From NCBI RefSeq assembly GCF_000237925.1, contig NW_017386059.1, positions 248,001-312,000 on the forward strand: a stretch of DNA of 64,000 bases, given 5' to 3'. The position numbers and the translations under genes were made by a program. The notes under the pieces are model-generated. The model was not told the DNA's origin and searched no databases. It saw only the letters and a program-made list of their open reading frames with translations. This DNA comes from Schistosoma mansoni (taxonomy: Eukaryota > Platyhelminthes > Trematoda > Strigeidida > Schistosomatidae). Shown in pieces: positions 35,916 to 47,453 of this stretch; position 1 is the stretch's first letter; every line of letters begins with the position of its first letter.

Positions 35916-36343
35916 CTATACTATTGTCGTCTCCTTTTTGATGGTGAATTTAATAGCTAAGTGAACGTCAATGAAATCGTTCAACAGCTCTTGTTTGTCA
36001 ATACTTTCGTCACACACGATCAGTGTGTCATCGATGTATCGACAGTAATAATCTAACTTCTTTATAATGTCTTTTAACGGTCCATTTTCCAGTTTGGCCG
36101 GGAAAATATTATCGAGGATCAAGCCTAAGGGTGATCCCATCTGTAAAATTCATCGTTAAGCATAAAGTAGATATTCATAGTGCGCTTCAAGTGAAGCTCC
36201 TTCATTTTATTTATTGGGATCAGTATCTGTATTTTCTTCCCTAACAGTTGTTGACATATATGATCGATAGTTTCTGTCAGTGGAATGTTAGTAAAGAAAG
36301 ATATTATGTCTATTGATAACATGGTTTTGCTTTTTATATTCAT
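35916..36343 (-). pseudogene. Penelope reverse transcriptase fragments
   Basis: Frame 36343-36125: MLSIDIISFFTNIPL with the first catalytic Asp, then ELHLKRTMNIYFMLNDEFY. Frame 36140-35916: MGSPLGLILDNIFPAKLENG and DYYCRYIDDTLIVCDES with the catalytic YIDD box. A frame change near 36130 separates them. Upstream remnants extend to about 36948 with stops. Motif order and spacing fit Penelope-like RT. Confidence 0.8.
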
Positions 36344-36930
36344 CTTTTTTCTTTATTGTGCCTACAAATCCAAATACGCCTTCAACGTTGTACTTACCCA
36401 AGTCTTGGCGTAATGGTTCTAGTAATTTCATTAACCATTTTGCTGGTGAGTTTGACGTATCTAGAGTTGGACGTAAAGGAACCTCTGGTTTATGAACCTT
36501 AGGTAGGCTATAGAGTCGAGGGGTGTGTTCCAGAAGACTTCAGCCCATTATAGGTAAACTCAGAAATGTATTTGTGTTGCTTTAAAAGTTTTAATACCTT
36601 AGGTTTCGGAGAAGATATTTAATGGCATTAAATCTCTGTGTAATACTCCCAACTCAATAATATCTGTTTGAAGAGATTCGATTTGACTGAGAGCATATCC
36701 TTTCAGCGACACAATATTAGATTTGATTTTACATCGATTTAGGTATTTGAAATAATCTTTGGCATATCGGTTTGTAACAATGCAATTACGAATAAAATAA
36801 AATCCAGAGTGGTTTTCGCTTCCGTGAGTTTTGCATTATACTTCAGGTACTCGTTCAGTCCCTTCAATGCAACTGTGCGCCCACTAGATTTTAGCAGCTT
36901 AAAAATCCCCATAGAATATTCTAAAATGAA

Positions 36931-37061
36931 GGATATTTGAGTGAACAATAGTTTCTAATAACTTCATTATAAGGCTCTACAGTTATAAGTTCATTATTAT
37001 TGTGATGTTTTGCAAAGGCTAAAATAAGCTATGCATTAACAAATTTGAAAATGTTATATGC
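36931..37061 (-). repeat. Penelope pseudo-LTR, upstream copy
   Basis: On + GGATATTTGAGTGAACAATAG...AACTTCATTATAAGGCTCTAC...TTTTGCAAAGGCTAA...AATGTTATATG; partner of 34617-34747. Confidence 0.55.
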
Positions 37062-37079
37062 AAAAGAGAAGGGATTGAG

Positions 37080-38100
37080 GGAGTACACATCAATACAACC
37101 GGACATCAAAAGGAAGCGAATGAAAAACTGACAATTAGTTTTGAAATGATTTAACTGGGTATTGCAAATAGCAGAAAATGTAAGGATGTTAAATTGACTT
37201 ATGACTAATAAAATGTAATAACAGTGTAATTGTATACAAGATAAATTCACATCAATTCGTTTTAAAATAAACAATATGATTAAAATTCAAGGTGATGCAA
37301 GACATATTTGAAGGCAATAAACTACATCCCAGGTTATATTTTCTATTGTTTCATCAGAATAGTGCTATAATAAACAAAAAGTAACAAAGGTGGTAATTCT
37401 TTGATAGAGTGGCTAAACCTTCATAAAAGAGAAAATGATTAATGACGAAATCTGGAGATTACCAAATATTTTACAGAGGTGTAGATCGCGCTGTCATAGA
37501 AGCATCAAGTTATTATTAAACGGTACATGGAACACAACTGTGTTCCAGATGAAGCTAAGGTGGATGAAGAAAATCAGTCATCAAAAAAAAGACTGAACAG
37601 CTTCATCAACAGAAGTGACAAACCAGATAGTAGATATAACAGCTGCCAGTTTGAAGTATACAGTAGTCCCCCAACTTCTAGCTGTGGTTCGGATAAAAGA
37701 CAATTCGGTGTATACAACATAATCATCAGGAGTCACTGCTAGATTCAAGTTCACTGGATGCACTAAATCTACCATCTGAATACAATACGAATGAGAGGAG
37801 AGAATCCTTTGATATGATAGTGAACTGGATGAAAAATTAACCTTGGTCTTCCCTACAACTGAAAATGTAGAACTGTCAGAGCAATATCTTCATTGGTATG
37901 CCAAAGACCACGCCAATGTCTTTTGTTGAGATCTATACAATTTGCGGACGATAATAATGCGAATCGGTATGTGCACATCCTTAACAAACTGAACGAGCTG
38001 AGCCACTTTACATTTATCAACCGTCATGACTAATTACGAACATTTAGCTTCGTCAGTAGCTCTACAAGTATGTCCACTTGCAGTACAACAGGGTTATTTG
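37080..38100. other. Unassigned stretch, possibly upstream part of the MULE fossil
   Basis: The frames at 37527-37742 and nearby are Ser/Asn-rich without a motif. Their closeness to the transposase remains suggests they belong to the same dead transposon. No host exon supported. Confidence 0.3.
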
Positions 38101-38620
38101 CCCTATTTGTACTAATGTAAGGTGGAGACCACAGTAACCAGAGAACCTTCAACGTCATACGAAAGATGGAAATTTCGCCTTACAGATTCATCAGTTGGGA
38201 GCATTAGCTTTGCATCGGTCTCAGATGTATCTATATTTGACAGTACAATGAAGTTACCATTCTACAAAGAGAATAAAGAAATCCAAGTCGATAGATTATT
38301 TTGCAGACATCAGTGGATTAGGGGACGAAACAGGTGCAAAAGAAGCAGCCATGCAATTTCCTTAATTGTACCGTGGAATGTACTACAGCTCCGCTTCACA
38401 AAATGTTGCCAAGATGAACAAGGAGATAGAAAAGTGGCATAGAAGCTTTAGCCAGCCTATCGGAGCCTCTCATCCGAACATACAGAAATTCATTGATGCT
38501 CTAAAACAGGAACAGTCTAGATAAATTGAAAACCATGCAGTTTGTCACAAGAATTCAGAAAAGTCATGTAAAAAGCAAGTAAGAGAAGTTAGTACCATAC
38601 ATGAAACTAGTTTTAGAAGA
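38100..38620 (+). pseudogene. MULE (Mutator-like) transposase C-terminal fossil
   Basis: In the frame around 38430-38525 the translation is KWHRSFSQPIGASHPNIQKF followed by IDALKQEQSR and a stop. This is the C-terminal signature I associate with MULE/Phantom-type transposases and FLYWCH-linked proteins ('WHRSF...HP.I..F...L..EQ'). Upstream frames (from 38122) are shifted and hold no catalytic triad I can place. DNA transposon debris lying 1.2 kb downstream of IST1. Confidence 0.55.
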
Positions 38621-38639
38621 TTACGGAGGTAGATCGATA

Positions 38640-39806
38640 CTAGACTGCTTAGTCGAATAGTATAATTTGAATTTGCATATTTAGATATACCCAACGGTTT
38701 TATAAAAAGCTAAAAACTTGAAATATACATCTATATTACGTCAGTTAATCATCCTTTTCATGTCTGGACATGATATACACTTGGCCAGTCAATATATAGG
38801 CGATATTATTTTAGTTTAGTATTAAATGGCCCATTTGATTCATCCTTTAGTTGCTCCGTACCCTTATTGGAGGATACCTCAAGAAATATTGTAAATATTC
38901 CAGTTGGTTTGAACTTGCAAGCTTATCTATTGACACACCAATCGGAAGTATAAACAGGACGTATAGATTAGAGTATTACCACTTTTATAACAAAAATAAT
39001 TAGTGGATTATTGCAAAAAAGTTGAATATAGAATCCTATGTCTACCTGTTAGTTCCGCACTAATTATGACGTTACGGCGACTATAATGCAACAACAATGA
39101 ATTGACTAATCTATGCTTGTAGTCATTTGTGTTACAATGAAAACTGATCTGTCAAATGCGGAAGTAACTGAGGTGTCCGAAAAAACAAATATACCCAGAT
39201 ATCCTGGTCGAATCAATCACAAACAGTAGGACTACTATCTGGCTAAGAATTAGTCTTTATTCATGTAAGTATACATATAATCAATCAATAGGGTATAACT
39301 GAGGAAACAAGAGTTCATATGACAGTGACTTTACGGTCCTGTATACCACTATACGTAGATACCGACCACTCCCACTACAATCAAATATAAACGGAGTATG
39401 CTGACCGTAATCAAGAATTCTAATTTTATTTAGAAATATGACAACTACTTTCTTAAATTACCTGTATTCCTCAGTTGAAAAAAAGACATAATACACACTA
39501 TAGAATAGAAATTAATCAATCATAACCGATTTGTAGATTACCTTTATCGACTCACCTCACCATAAACGAAAATAATTGAATACAGTAAGAATAGGACAAA
39601 TTGACACAATATAACTATAGATTAGATTAATTTATTTGATTAAAAATGATTACGTATGTATACGTGAATAATCAACAAAGAAAATATTTTTTTAATTGAG
39701 GTTCATTTTAAAAATACAGCAGAGATCAAGCATAGTGTGTAGTGCAGTTGAAAATGAGACAAAAAAATCTGTATCAATAAATGATGAGAAGCAAGGACAA
39801 AATTTA
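38640..39806. other. Intergenic, includes probable IST1 3' UTR
   Basis: AT-rich. On - a TTTATT at about 39630 would read AATAAA, a possible poly(A) signal for IST1. Nothing else seen. Confidence 0.45.
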
Positions 39807-40054
39807 TCACTTCTTTTTAAGTTTTTCAAAACGTTCTGCCAGAGTGTCAAAATCTGCTTTTTCATCATCTAGAGGAGGATTACTAGGTCCATTCATTGGT
39901 GGCATCATAGCGAAGCTACCTGGAGGAAGTGTTGTGAAACTATCTTGAGATGGTAGAAAAGATGGACCAGGATAATTAAATGGTACGACAGCATTTTGAC
40001 CATTGCATACAGACATATCATATGGCGGTGGCATAGCCGTATCTTCATTGGTTG
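39807..40054 (-). CDS. IST1: IST1, exon 4 (C-terminal MIM motif)
   Basis: Acceptor TTTTAG at 40058-40055 on -; the exon begins in phase 1 and joins the A left by exon 3. It encodes a Pro/Met-rich linker (MPPPYDMS, PPGSFAMMPPMNGPSNPP) and ends DFDTLAERFEKLKKK before the stop. This ending is the MIT-interacting motif of IST1 (animal homologues end in a near-identical RFEELKKK stretch), which binds MIT domains of VPS4, LIP5 and spastin. Four exons give 1014 bases, a 337-residue protein, slightly shorter than the human protein. Confidence 0.93.
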
Positions 40055-40082
40055 CTAAAACAATAAATAAATACTGAATGAT

Positions 40083-40106
40083 TATATATATATATATATA
40101 TATAAA
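40083..40106. repeat. (TA)n microsatellite
   Basis: About eleven TA units in IST1 intron 3, close to the exon 4 acceptor. Confidence 0.95.
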
Positions 40107-40632
40107 CTGATAATTATGTTGTGATGGTAGATCCAATTATTTTTGAAGTTTTATCAGTCCATGAAAACTAGTAGATAACAAAATGCTAACTTGAGATGAA
40201 TGTTACATAGCTCACTAAAGAAAAATTTGTTTAGCCTAGAACTGCGTCCACAAAGTCCCTACTGGTGGTATGCATGATTGAACCATAGAGTGATTAATAT
40301 TGCATATTAACTTATCATTATATCTGAAACAACCACAGCTGCCTGGATAAACAATAAAATGGTCAGAAATTGAGTCTAGTCAGTGCCTTAAAATGATAGG
40401 CAGATGAATAATTGATACTCAAATTCTTAAATGAGATATGCCAAGAGAATGAAGTTGACTGGATACGAAAAGTCTTGAAGGCACATTATTGTTTAAAAAA
40501 TTGAGTAACTAAAGTAAAAAGAACTTCGACAAAATCTTCCATGAACAAAAAGATACCCACATATAGCAGCTATCAATTCAACAGTGGAGGGTAAAATACT
40601 GAATGTAAACCAAGATTTATCACCGAATTGCA

Positions 40633-41000
40633 GGAGGTATCTGAAAAGGAAATTGGGTTAGAGTTGGTCTTAGTGACCTGAGAGCGTGACCGCAGTGCCC
40701 AAGGGACAACTGCTTGAGGTCGGTCATACACGACCTTTTTGTGAGTAATTTTCGGGTTAGCTCCGTACTTGTTGAGACCTTGCCGTCGGAGACGAAAATC
40801 CGTAGAATAAGGCGAGGTATGGATTTCTAGGGTCGACCTTTTCCAAACCCACCCTTCCTTTGTGGGAAGGCAGCATCGCTGTTGTGCTGGCTGTCTGAAG
40901 GAGACACCTTACTGCAGTCACACCTCTGTACAGTCAGCAGTACGACTTCGCCTTCGGACCTTGGGTTTGCTGCTTTTAGTCTTACCGCTCTTCAACCGAC
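40633..41000 (+). mobile_element. RTE-associated 3' segment
   Basis: Forward copy of a segment present in reverse at 59893-60268: 'CTGAGAGCGTGACC', 'AGGTCGGTCATACACGACC', 'GGCAGCATCGCTGTTGTGCTGG', 'CGCCTTCGGACCTTGGGTTTGC'. At 60 kb it follows the RTE connection domain, so it is probably the 3' end of an RTE subfamily. It has higher GC than its surroundings. It lies in IST1 intron 3, opposite to the gene. Confidence 0.6.
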
Positions 41001-41004
41001 CTGT

Positions 41005-41215
41005 CTGGCATGGTAGGACCTTGAGGAACGATTGTTCCAGCCAGTATAGCTCGATTAGTTCATCACGATAGGCAAGCCTGACCACCACGTCAAGGTAGCA
41101 GCAACGGTCGGGGCATGATAGGACCTCGAGGAACGATTGTTCCAGTCAATATAGCTCGATCGGTTTACTAAGATAGGCAAGCCTGACCACCATGTCAGAG
41201 TAGTAGCAACGGTTG
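41005..41215 (+). repeat. Two-unit tandem repeat of about 105 bp
   Basis: Unit 1 starts GGCATGGTAGGACCTTGAGG and unit 2 GGCATGATAGGACCTCGAGG. Both hold 'AACGATTGTTCCAG', 'ATAGCTCGAT' and 'ATAGGCAAGCCTGACCACC'. Directly follows the RTE segment. Confidence 0.85.
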
Positions 41216-42056
41216 GGATCATCCAATTGAGTGGTATCTAGTTATAAATGATGAAAAAAAGACTAACTGATGAAACTCATTAAGTACAGATCAGTGAACT
41301 TGGTTTTATGAAAGCTAGTAAAGCTACCCAACTGCTCAAACTGAAGATGGAGTGGGACTCCAATCACTTCAACCACTAAGCCACAGGTTCAAAATAAGAC
41401 AGGATCGACAAGATATACAAGTGAAATATTCATCATCGGAATGCGGACTAGCAAAAACTTTCAAAAAGACACTCCATTCCTACATTTTCAACAACGCTCA
41501 GTAACAGAGGGATGATGACTAAAGAATAGAGAGCATCTGTAAATAATGAAGTGGACAATAATGAACAAGCTACAAGATATAAAATAGGACTGTTCAGAGA
41601 GGAAATTGTGTTTACAATATAACACGAATAATATACCACAGATAGAATTTTAAATGCTTAAAAAAATTACCAGTAAGAAAAAATACATTGAATACAGATC
41701 AGTCCAAGTATGAGAACATATAGTAGTCATAGACACTTCCAAGTTGCACGAAATGAACGTTCAGTAACACACTCCTACAGCTGGTATTGCTTCATTACTA
41801 GATTACTATATTAGGGTGATTCTAAATGTAATACTACAGTCTCAAGATGAAATAAGAGTAGGATATTGTTATTTGGGGGCAAATTCGTAAAATAAGCAGT
41901 GTGTTAATGCATAGCGTTTACCTTTAAGTTGTTTTTTAGTGGGACCCCTCATATTGACGTGAATTAGATTGGAAGATGTTATCGACGGGCTCACCACTTT
42001 AGTAGCCCTACATCTGAACCAAGTTTGATCATTTTTGCTTGTTATCGAAGTACACA
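41216..42056. other. Rest of IST1 intron 3
   Basis: AT-rich. The reverse frame 42057-41869 (starting MCTSITSKNDQTWFRC) lies just downstream of the LTR at 42095-42479 in element sense and may be the beginning of its Gag. Otherwise nothing. Confidence 0.35.
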
Positions 42057-42094
42057 TGTTGCCGATCCTCGTATGTAATTGTCGACTTAATCCG

Positions 42095-42479
42095 CGTTAG
42101 TGAATAACGGAATTAAATAAGCCAAATATGAGAATGGATTTTTGACTATGTATATTTTGTACATTCATTGATTTGAACAGACAATCAAAGAAACGGAGCG
42201 AAAAGAGAGCAATGGCGTGCAATGGAAATGGAGTGTGAGCCAACTCCATTTATTCTAACGTTCAATATTTATAGTCACATAAAAATAAGCTACAGACATG
42301 TGATGAGTAGGATAAGATGTACACACATATACGCTCATATAAAAACAGTCAAGGTTGATAAGTGAATAATTAACAAGGTGAAAATGTGACTCGAGAAGAA
42401 CGGATAAATTGACCTGTCCAGACGCTAGAATAAGTTATGCGGGCTTAACATAGTAACCGATACTACGGTTTCCCTAACA
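42095..42479 (-). repeat. LTR of a different gypsy-type element (lone or 5' LTR)
   Basis: On - it begins TGTTAGGGAAACCGTAG and ends near TTCACTAACG. It contains a TATA-like ACTATAAATATTG followed by GAATAAATGG, an LTR-like promoter and poly(A) order. Beyond its 3' side comes TACGAGGATCGGCAAC, reminiscent of LTR-element leaders, and then a short frame. No second LTR was found. Confidence 0.5.
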
Positions 42480-42611
42480 CTTGGACAACCTGGACACCAC
42501 TAATAATATGAAAAGTATTTGAAAAACATGACTGAATGACCACAAAAATATCAATTGTTAGTTTTACAAAATATAAATTTACTTAGAGAAAAAATATGAA
42601 GGGGGACATAC

Positions 42612-42882
42612 TGGTTGTGTTTGAGGGCACTGTTTCATTTGGTGGGATGCCTGATGGAGTCTTAGTTTCATTGATAAATTCCGTAGGATAAGGAGCTTTA
42701 TCGGACATCGATGTAGTTGCCCATGGCATACCGCATGCTCCAAAATTGGAAGGCATACTAGGTAGCCCAACAGAACTATCAGGTTTGAATTCAATCAAGT
42801 TATCGCCTAACATTAGATTAGCGTCGCAAATAACATGTGTGTCGGGAGTGAAATTAACGTCATAACTTTTCGAGATTTCAAC
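42612..42882 (-). CDS. IST1: IST1, exon 3
   Basis: Acceptor CTAG before GTTGAAATC; donor CACAACCA|GTATGT. It starts in phase 0 and ends in phase 1. It encodes VEISKSYDVNFTPD, the last helix of the Ist1 domain, then the start of the linker (FKPDSSVGLPSMPSNFG...). The frame running past the donor into FIFFL and a stop is intronic. Confidence 0.9.
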
Positions 42883-42899
42883 CTAGTATTGTGTATGGA

Positions 42900-44600
42900 A
42901 AGGAAAATGCTTATTAAAGTCAGAAAGACATTTTGGAACAAAATATAAGATAAACGGGATCTATGGGAACAATTATAGATAACCATAATGATTTGACTTT
43001 TTCTAATTCATGAAGTTTATTACTGGCTTCCTCTTCGGCTGTAAAGCAGTGATAAATTGAACAACTGATGACGAAGAGAACTAAGAATTAAAACATCAAT
43101 ATGAAAGGCTGGATGAAACAAGATATTTTAAGAAACGAACTTACACTAACCTCAAGGGGAAGATGGAAAGACAGTAGGGTGTTTTGATTGATTTTTAAGA
43201 AAAGGACCCCTTGATTTTTCTGAATTTATCCACCGTTATGATTCAATGAATGAAGACAATACTGTCCAGTGGGTGAAATGTCTTCGGTCCAAACTCCCGA
43301 ATAAACTGATGACAAAGACAAAACCATTACCCAGAAGAAACTTTTTTATCCAATAAAATAACATGCTCATTTTAAATAATTCTCCCTACAACGGCCTTTA
43401 ACTGCCAGTTTTAATTTTACTAACTTCGCATTTGGAATATGTCCCTTGTTTCTCATATTTTCATGAATTCATTCATAATTGTTACTAATATCACTCCATT
43501 GTGCCAAACTATTCTAGTCCCTTCAATAATTGTAACAAAACACTTCATTTATCACACTTCCAAACTCTTATCATTATTGACACTATATAACCTAGTATTA
43601 CAACCTATTTAATCATGCTCACTGCTTATATTTTCTCAGGGAACTAATACTCAAAATTCCATATATAAACATATATGCATCCGCTGAATTTCCTATTTTT
43701 AGAGACCGAAGCCTTAAAAACACTATGACAGGTTAGTTCAGTAATACTCTCTAACATTGCTAAAATAGCACTAAATGTGTAGAAGTCAAAATTTCTTTTG
43801 GAACTCAGTTAAAATAAGTGGACATAGGAACACAAAGTGGAGGATTAAATGTATCCAGACTTTCATCACTAGGGTATAAAGATTCCCTCAGACGAACTTT
43901 ACGATATCTGGAGACCTTGACAACTTAACTATTTAGAACTAGTCATCATAAACTTCCTTAAACATACTATACATTAAGTTTACAGAAACTGGATTATAGC
44001 GTAGGAATCATAAGAAGCCATGATGTAAAGACCAAAGCTTACCACTTTGACTGAACTTTCTATCCGCTTTGTCTCTACAATAATATCTCAGTTTGTATGG
44101 TCCATACTTTTCAGTACTCGCTGGCATTAGAATTTTATATTAAGCAACTGTTTGGATGCGGTTAAAAATACTCTCATTAAGACAAAATCATTCATCACCA
44201 ACTAAATACAAACTGAAGGCTTAAGTATGACACATATTTGGTTCGGATTTTAGCAGACTTTGAAGGATTGTATCTAAATCTAGAGATTTACTGTACAATC
44301 AACAGCCCTAAACCGAAAGTGATGTTAGGGATTTATTGGCAAGTTTCTTCTGGTTTCAGCTTGTCAATGTTACTGAAGTGAAGTACCATGAATAACTGGA
44401 TCGAGACCTCAGATAAATAACGATTGGTGACTGGCAGATTTGGATTTTTATCCGTATCTAACGGAATATAACTATTAACATTATATCAAACAAGTGGTTG
44501 GAATTAACATTGGTGGATATATGGGAATAACCGCACAAAAATGGGCAACAAAATGCTATAAAACAGTTTGAGTAGGTCAAATGGTTTAGATTGTTGGAAA
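42900..44600. other. IST1 intron 2
   Basis: 1729-bp intron (42883-44611). No repeat or frame recognised. Confidence 0.6.
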
Positions 44601-44611
44601 AAGTAACTAAC

Positions 44612-44837
44612 CAAGTACATTTCAACCAAATTCGCCCCAGGGACAATGGAATTCAATTTTGTCATTACGGTACGATTGACCATATTTGCCTTCTCGCAAC
44701 ATTCACGGACGTAATTCCTACCAAACTTAATGGCGAGCTGCTGACCGACAATATCTAGCTCAGGAATTTCATTTTTAATTCGTGATTTGGACCACAGTAT
44801 AGTCGCGATTGGTGTCTCAAGAGATGCATCTGGCAAC
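44612..44837 (-). CDS. IST1: IST1, exon 2
   Basis: Acceptor TTTAG before GTTGCC; donor TACTTG|GTTAGT. 226 bases: completes a Lys codon from exon 1, then LPDASLETPIATILWSKSRI, IPELDIVGQQLAIKFGRNYV, VNRTVMTKLN and ANLVEMYL. These are the middle helices of the Ist1 domain, which folds like ESCRT-III subunits. Ends in phase 0. Confidence 0.93.
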
Positions 44838-44870
44838 CTAAATTATGTAATACCAAGCACAGTGTCTCAC

Positions 44871-45139
44871 TTTGCATCCTGAATTAGCCCGAATCGCGCG
44901 TTTATTGTTTCAAGATAGGACTGTATAATGTCCATGGCTTCTACACAGTAGTCATCTCGAATGATTTGTTCGACCTTAATGCGAGCCCTGTCGACTTTTC
45001 CATCTTTCAAAAGGTCTGCGATTTCTCGACGAATTCCCTTTGATATTTCAGATTTCTTTTTTTGAACATATTCAAGTCTTTGAATACAAAGTCTAATATT
45101 CAGCCTTAACTTTGTGTAATCACAGGTACTCGAAAACAT
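44871..45139 (-). CDS. IST1: IST1, exon 1 with start codon
   Basis: ATG at 45139. It encodes MFSSTCDYTKLRLNIRLCIQ, RLEYVQKKKSEISKGIRREI, ADLLKDGKVDRARIKVEQII and RDDYCVEAMDIIQSYLETIN: the conserved N-terminal helices of the Ist1 domain, including the basic patch and 'A..K.E.II..D...EA.E..' core. Donor GTGAGA leaves two bases of a Lys codon. IST1 regulates VPS4 and membrane fission in endosomal sorting and cytokinesis. Start chosen because animal IST1 begins at this helix and the upstream sequence shows no in-frame extension in the family pattern. Confidence 0.95.
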
Positions 45140-45513
45140 TGTACAACGCGGAGCCCCGTGACCTGCAATCGACTACCTTGCAAGCCGAAATTCTGTTTTT
45201 AGATGAACTTTTGAAGCATTCAAACAATGCTTTATAGTCTAGGTGAGAAACATTCATAAGATTTTGAGAACTCTCTCATCAGTCATATTTATCGAAACCC
45301 ACTTAATGTCTCAATGTTTTACTTAGTTGTTCAGTAATACATGTGCCGGTAATCCATTTTTAGTTTCAGTTTAGATTCTACAAGAGGCTGGATGGCCTGT
45401 ATTAGTCCTGAAAATGGTAGTCTCTTGGCTGACTCAACTTTATTTCGAGGGGGTCAACAGATGGAGCCTTAATCACATATTGAAATAGTCATTTCCATTC
45501 GCTGACGATTCGG

Positions 45514-45844
45514 TGAGGATGTAGCTGTAAATAATTCCCCAAAATCAATAGCTCTGTAGTTGTTCGACATTGGATGCTGACCACAATAGTTTTAGTGAAC
45601 TTGTTTAGCTGAAGGCGTTCGGTCATGAATCCGCACCAGATCACGTTACAGCTCAGCGTGGGAAACATCTACGTTCATTAGCCAGATTAGATCAACCCCT
45701 TCTCGATATATTGATAACGCATCAAACATATCTTTCTAAACTCTTCGCTTCTGACTTCTGATTTTAACTGAGTGGGGAACGATTCGGCTATAGAAGGTGT
45801 TACTGGTTAGTAGTTGTGAAACTACAATACTGGCGGTATCTTCA
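45514..45844 (+). repeat. Gypsy LTR (family of 54100-54431), lone copy
   Basis: 331 bp, 'TGTAGCTGTAAATAATTCCCC', 'GGTCATGAATCCGCACCAGATCACG', 'TCGATATATTGATAACG', end GTATCTTCA. Close to the LTR at 54100-54431 and more distant to 47132-47453. I find no clear target duplication. Confidence 0.75.
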
Positions 45845-47131
45845 AGGGAATCGATTGGATTTATTCTGGGCTTGTGAACTTTGTTAGTGTCCTCACAAAT
45901 TTTCAGTTCCTGAAAATTGAGCGCATATCAGATGTAAATATATTGCTAAGTAACTTACAAACTGTGGCCAAGTTACCTCTGGTTCTTCTATATGACAAGG
46001 GAAATAGATTTAGTTTGGACAGTCTTTCATTACACGAGATCTTTACGACTCCAGGAATCAGCTTAGTTGCGATTCTCTAAATCTTTCCCGACAGCTCACT
46101 GTCTCTATTTAGACAGGAGCTAGTCGCTTACATTCAACACTCGAGTTTAGGATGAACGAACACTGTATACGGAGGCGAAATGCTTTTAGCACCTATACGG
46201 CTAAAGGCTTTACGTATTGACCATAGGGTTCTAAGGACTTTGTGGCTATTACACGGCGGTGTGCAGTAGTTTTTAAGTCTTGGTTAAAGACAACCCCTAA
46301 GTCATTTCGTGTCTGGACAACAGGTCGCTCACTGTTATTCACCGTGTATTTATCTCTACCTTGATGGCAATTATGCATCATAATGCGGTTAGAAGCATTT
46401 ATCGGCAAGTGAGATTACAGGAAACTAGGAAGATAATTTGCATAAAGGAGACACAAGCCTGGTCCCAAAACTTCTTTTTGAGGCAATCGGTAGGCACACT
46501 TTTCCAACTAGGCAATTTCTAGTCGACCGGTGCATTTTGCTGACGCCAACTAGGAAGTCTTTTATTCACACTAATGAATTGCCTTCAATCCTGATATTAC
46601 ATAACTTAGAGAATAGTCGACGGCGAAGAAATTTGTCAAATCCTCACTGAAGTCATTGTTGACTACTTTACAGGTGAATTTCGATCCTTAAGAGCTCAAC
46701 AACTTTCATCGGCTACTAATAAGTTTGCGAAGCATGAATAACCTGTTCTAAAGCCGTGCTGCTTTTCAGAGAGAAGCCGATTTTCGTCTACATACTAAAA
46801 CATTTTCTTTTGAGTAACTTTTGTAATTCTAACGACCACTCTGGTTTAGCTTACAGGTCAGAAGATCCCTAGTTTGAGTCTCGTACTTGTTTTAAAAACA
46901 GAACTTACTGTTGCGTTACTCCAGTCCTTGTGTAATCTCCCTTGAAGTACAGATACATCAAGACATTCGTGATGAAATTCGTTAATTCTTTCGGCAATTT
47001 GGAGTGTATTTCACCGGCTCCCATGAATTCGCCTGTCTAACTCATTCAGAATACCAAAGATATCATGTTCTTCAATGGTCATAGTATCCAGAGTGTGTTG
47101 GGTGGGTCTGTCTGGATTGAAGGAGAGAGGG

Positions 47132-47453
47132 TAGCGGTAAATAAATCCGCGAAATCAATAGCTCTGTAATTCTTTGACATTTGATGCCGACCACACTAAT
47201 TTAAATGGACTCACCTAGCTGAAGGCGCTCGGTCGTGCATCTGCACCAGATCACGAGTAGGAACGCTGTGCTTAACCTCTCCTACAACTGCTAGCTAGTT
47301 TATATCAGTTAATTCTCGATATATTGACAGCCTATTAAATATATCTTCGAACCCCTTCACTTCCGACTTCTGGTTTCATTGGGTGGGCACGTTTCGATTA
47401 TAGGAGTTACTGGTTAAGGTGTTGTCAAACTCCCAATACTTTTGACATTTTCA
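47132..47453 (+). repeat. Gypsy LTR inserted in the CR1-like element
   Basis: 322 bp, related to 45514-45844 and 54100-54431 ('CTGAAGGCGCTCGGTCGTGCATCTGCACCAGATCACG'-type core, 'TCGATATATTGACAG', end ATTTTCA). AGGG occurs on both sides (47128-47131 and 47454-47457), a possible 4-bp target duplication. Most diverged of the three. Confidence 0.7.

Larger units (their letters stand above)
34617..37061 (-). mobile_element. Penelope-like element with flanking direct repeats
   Basis: On - in order: upstream repeat (36931-37061), N-terminal remains (frame 36948-36739), RT pieces (36343-35916), GIY-YIG endonuclease (35586-35131), untranslated region, and a downstream repeat (34617-34747) resembling the upstream one. 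Such pseudo-LTR direct repeats arise in Penelope elements from partial tandem copies. Frames are broken in several places, so the copy is inactive. Confidence 0.75.

Noticed and set aside
37527-37775. Possible host exon after the acceptor-like TTTTACAG near 37476
   Set aside because: Stops follow soon and no partner exon fits; nearness to the MULE fossil explains it better.
40862-41071. 69-codon + frame and the frames at 59874-60417
   Set aside because: They run through the GC-richer RTE-associated segment on both strands and encode nothing recognisable.
45874-46080. 68-codon + frame beside the LTR
   Set aside because: Antisense to the decayed RT of the CR1-like element.
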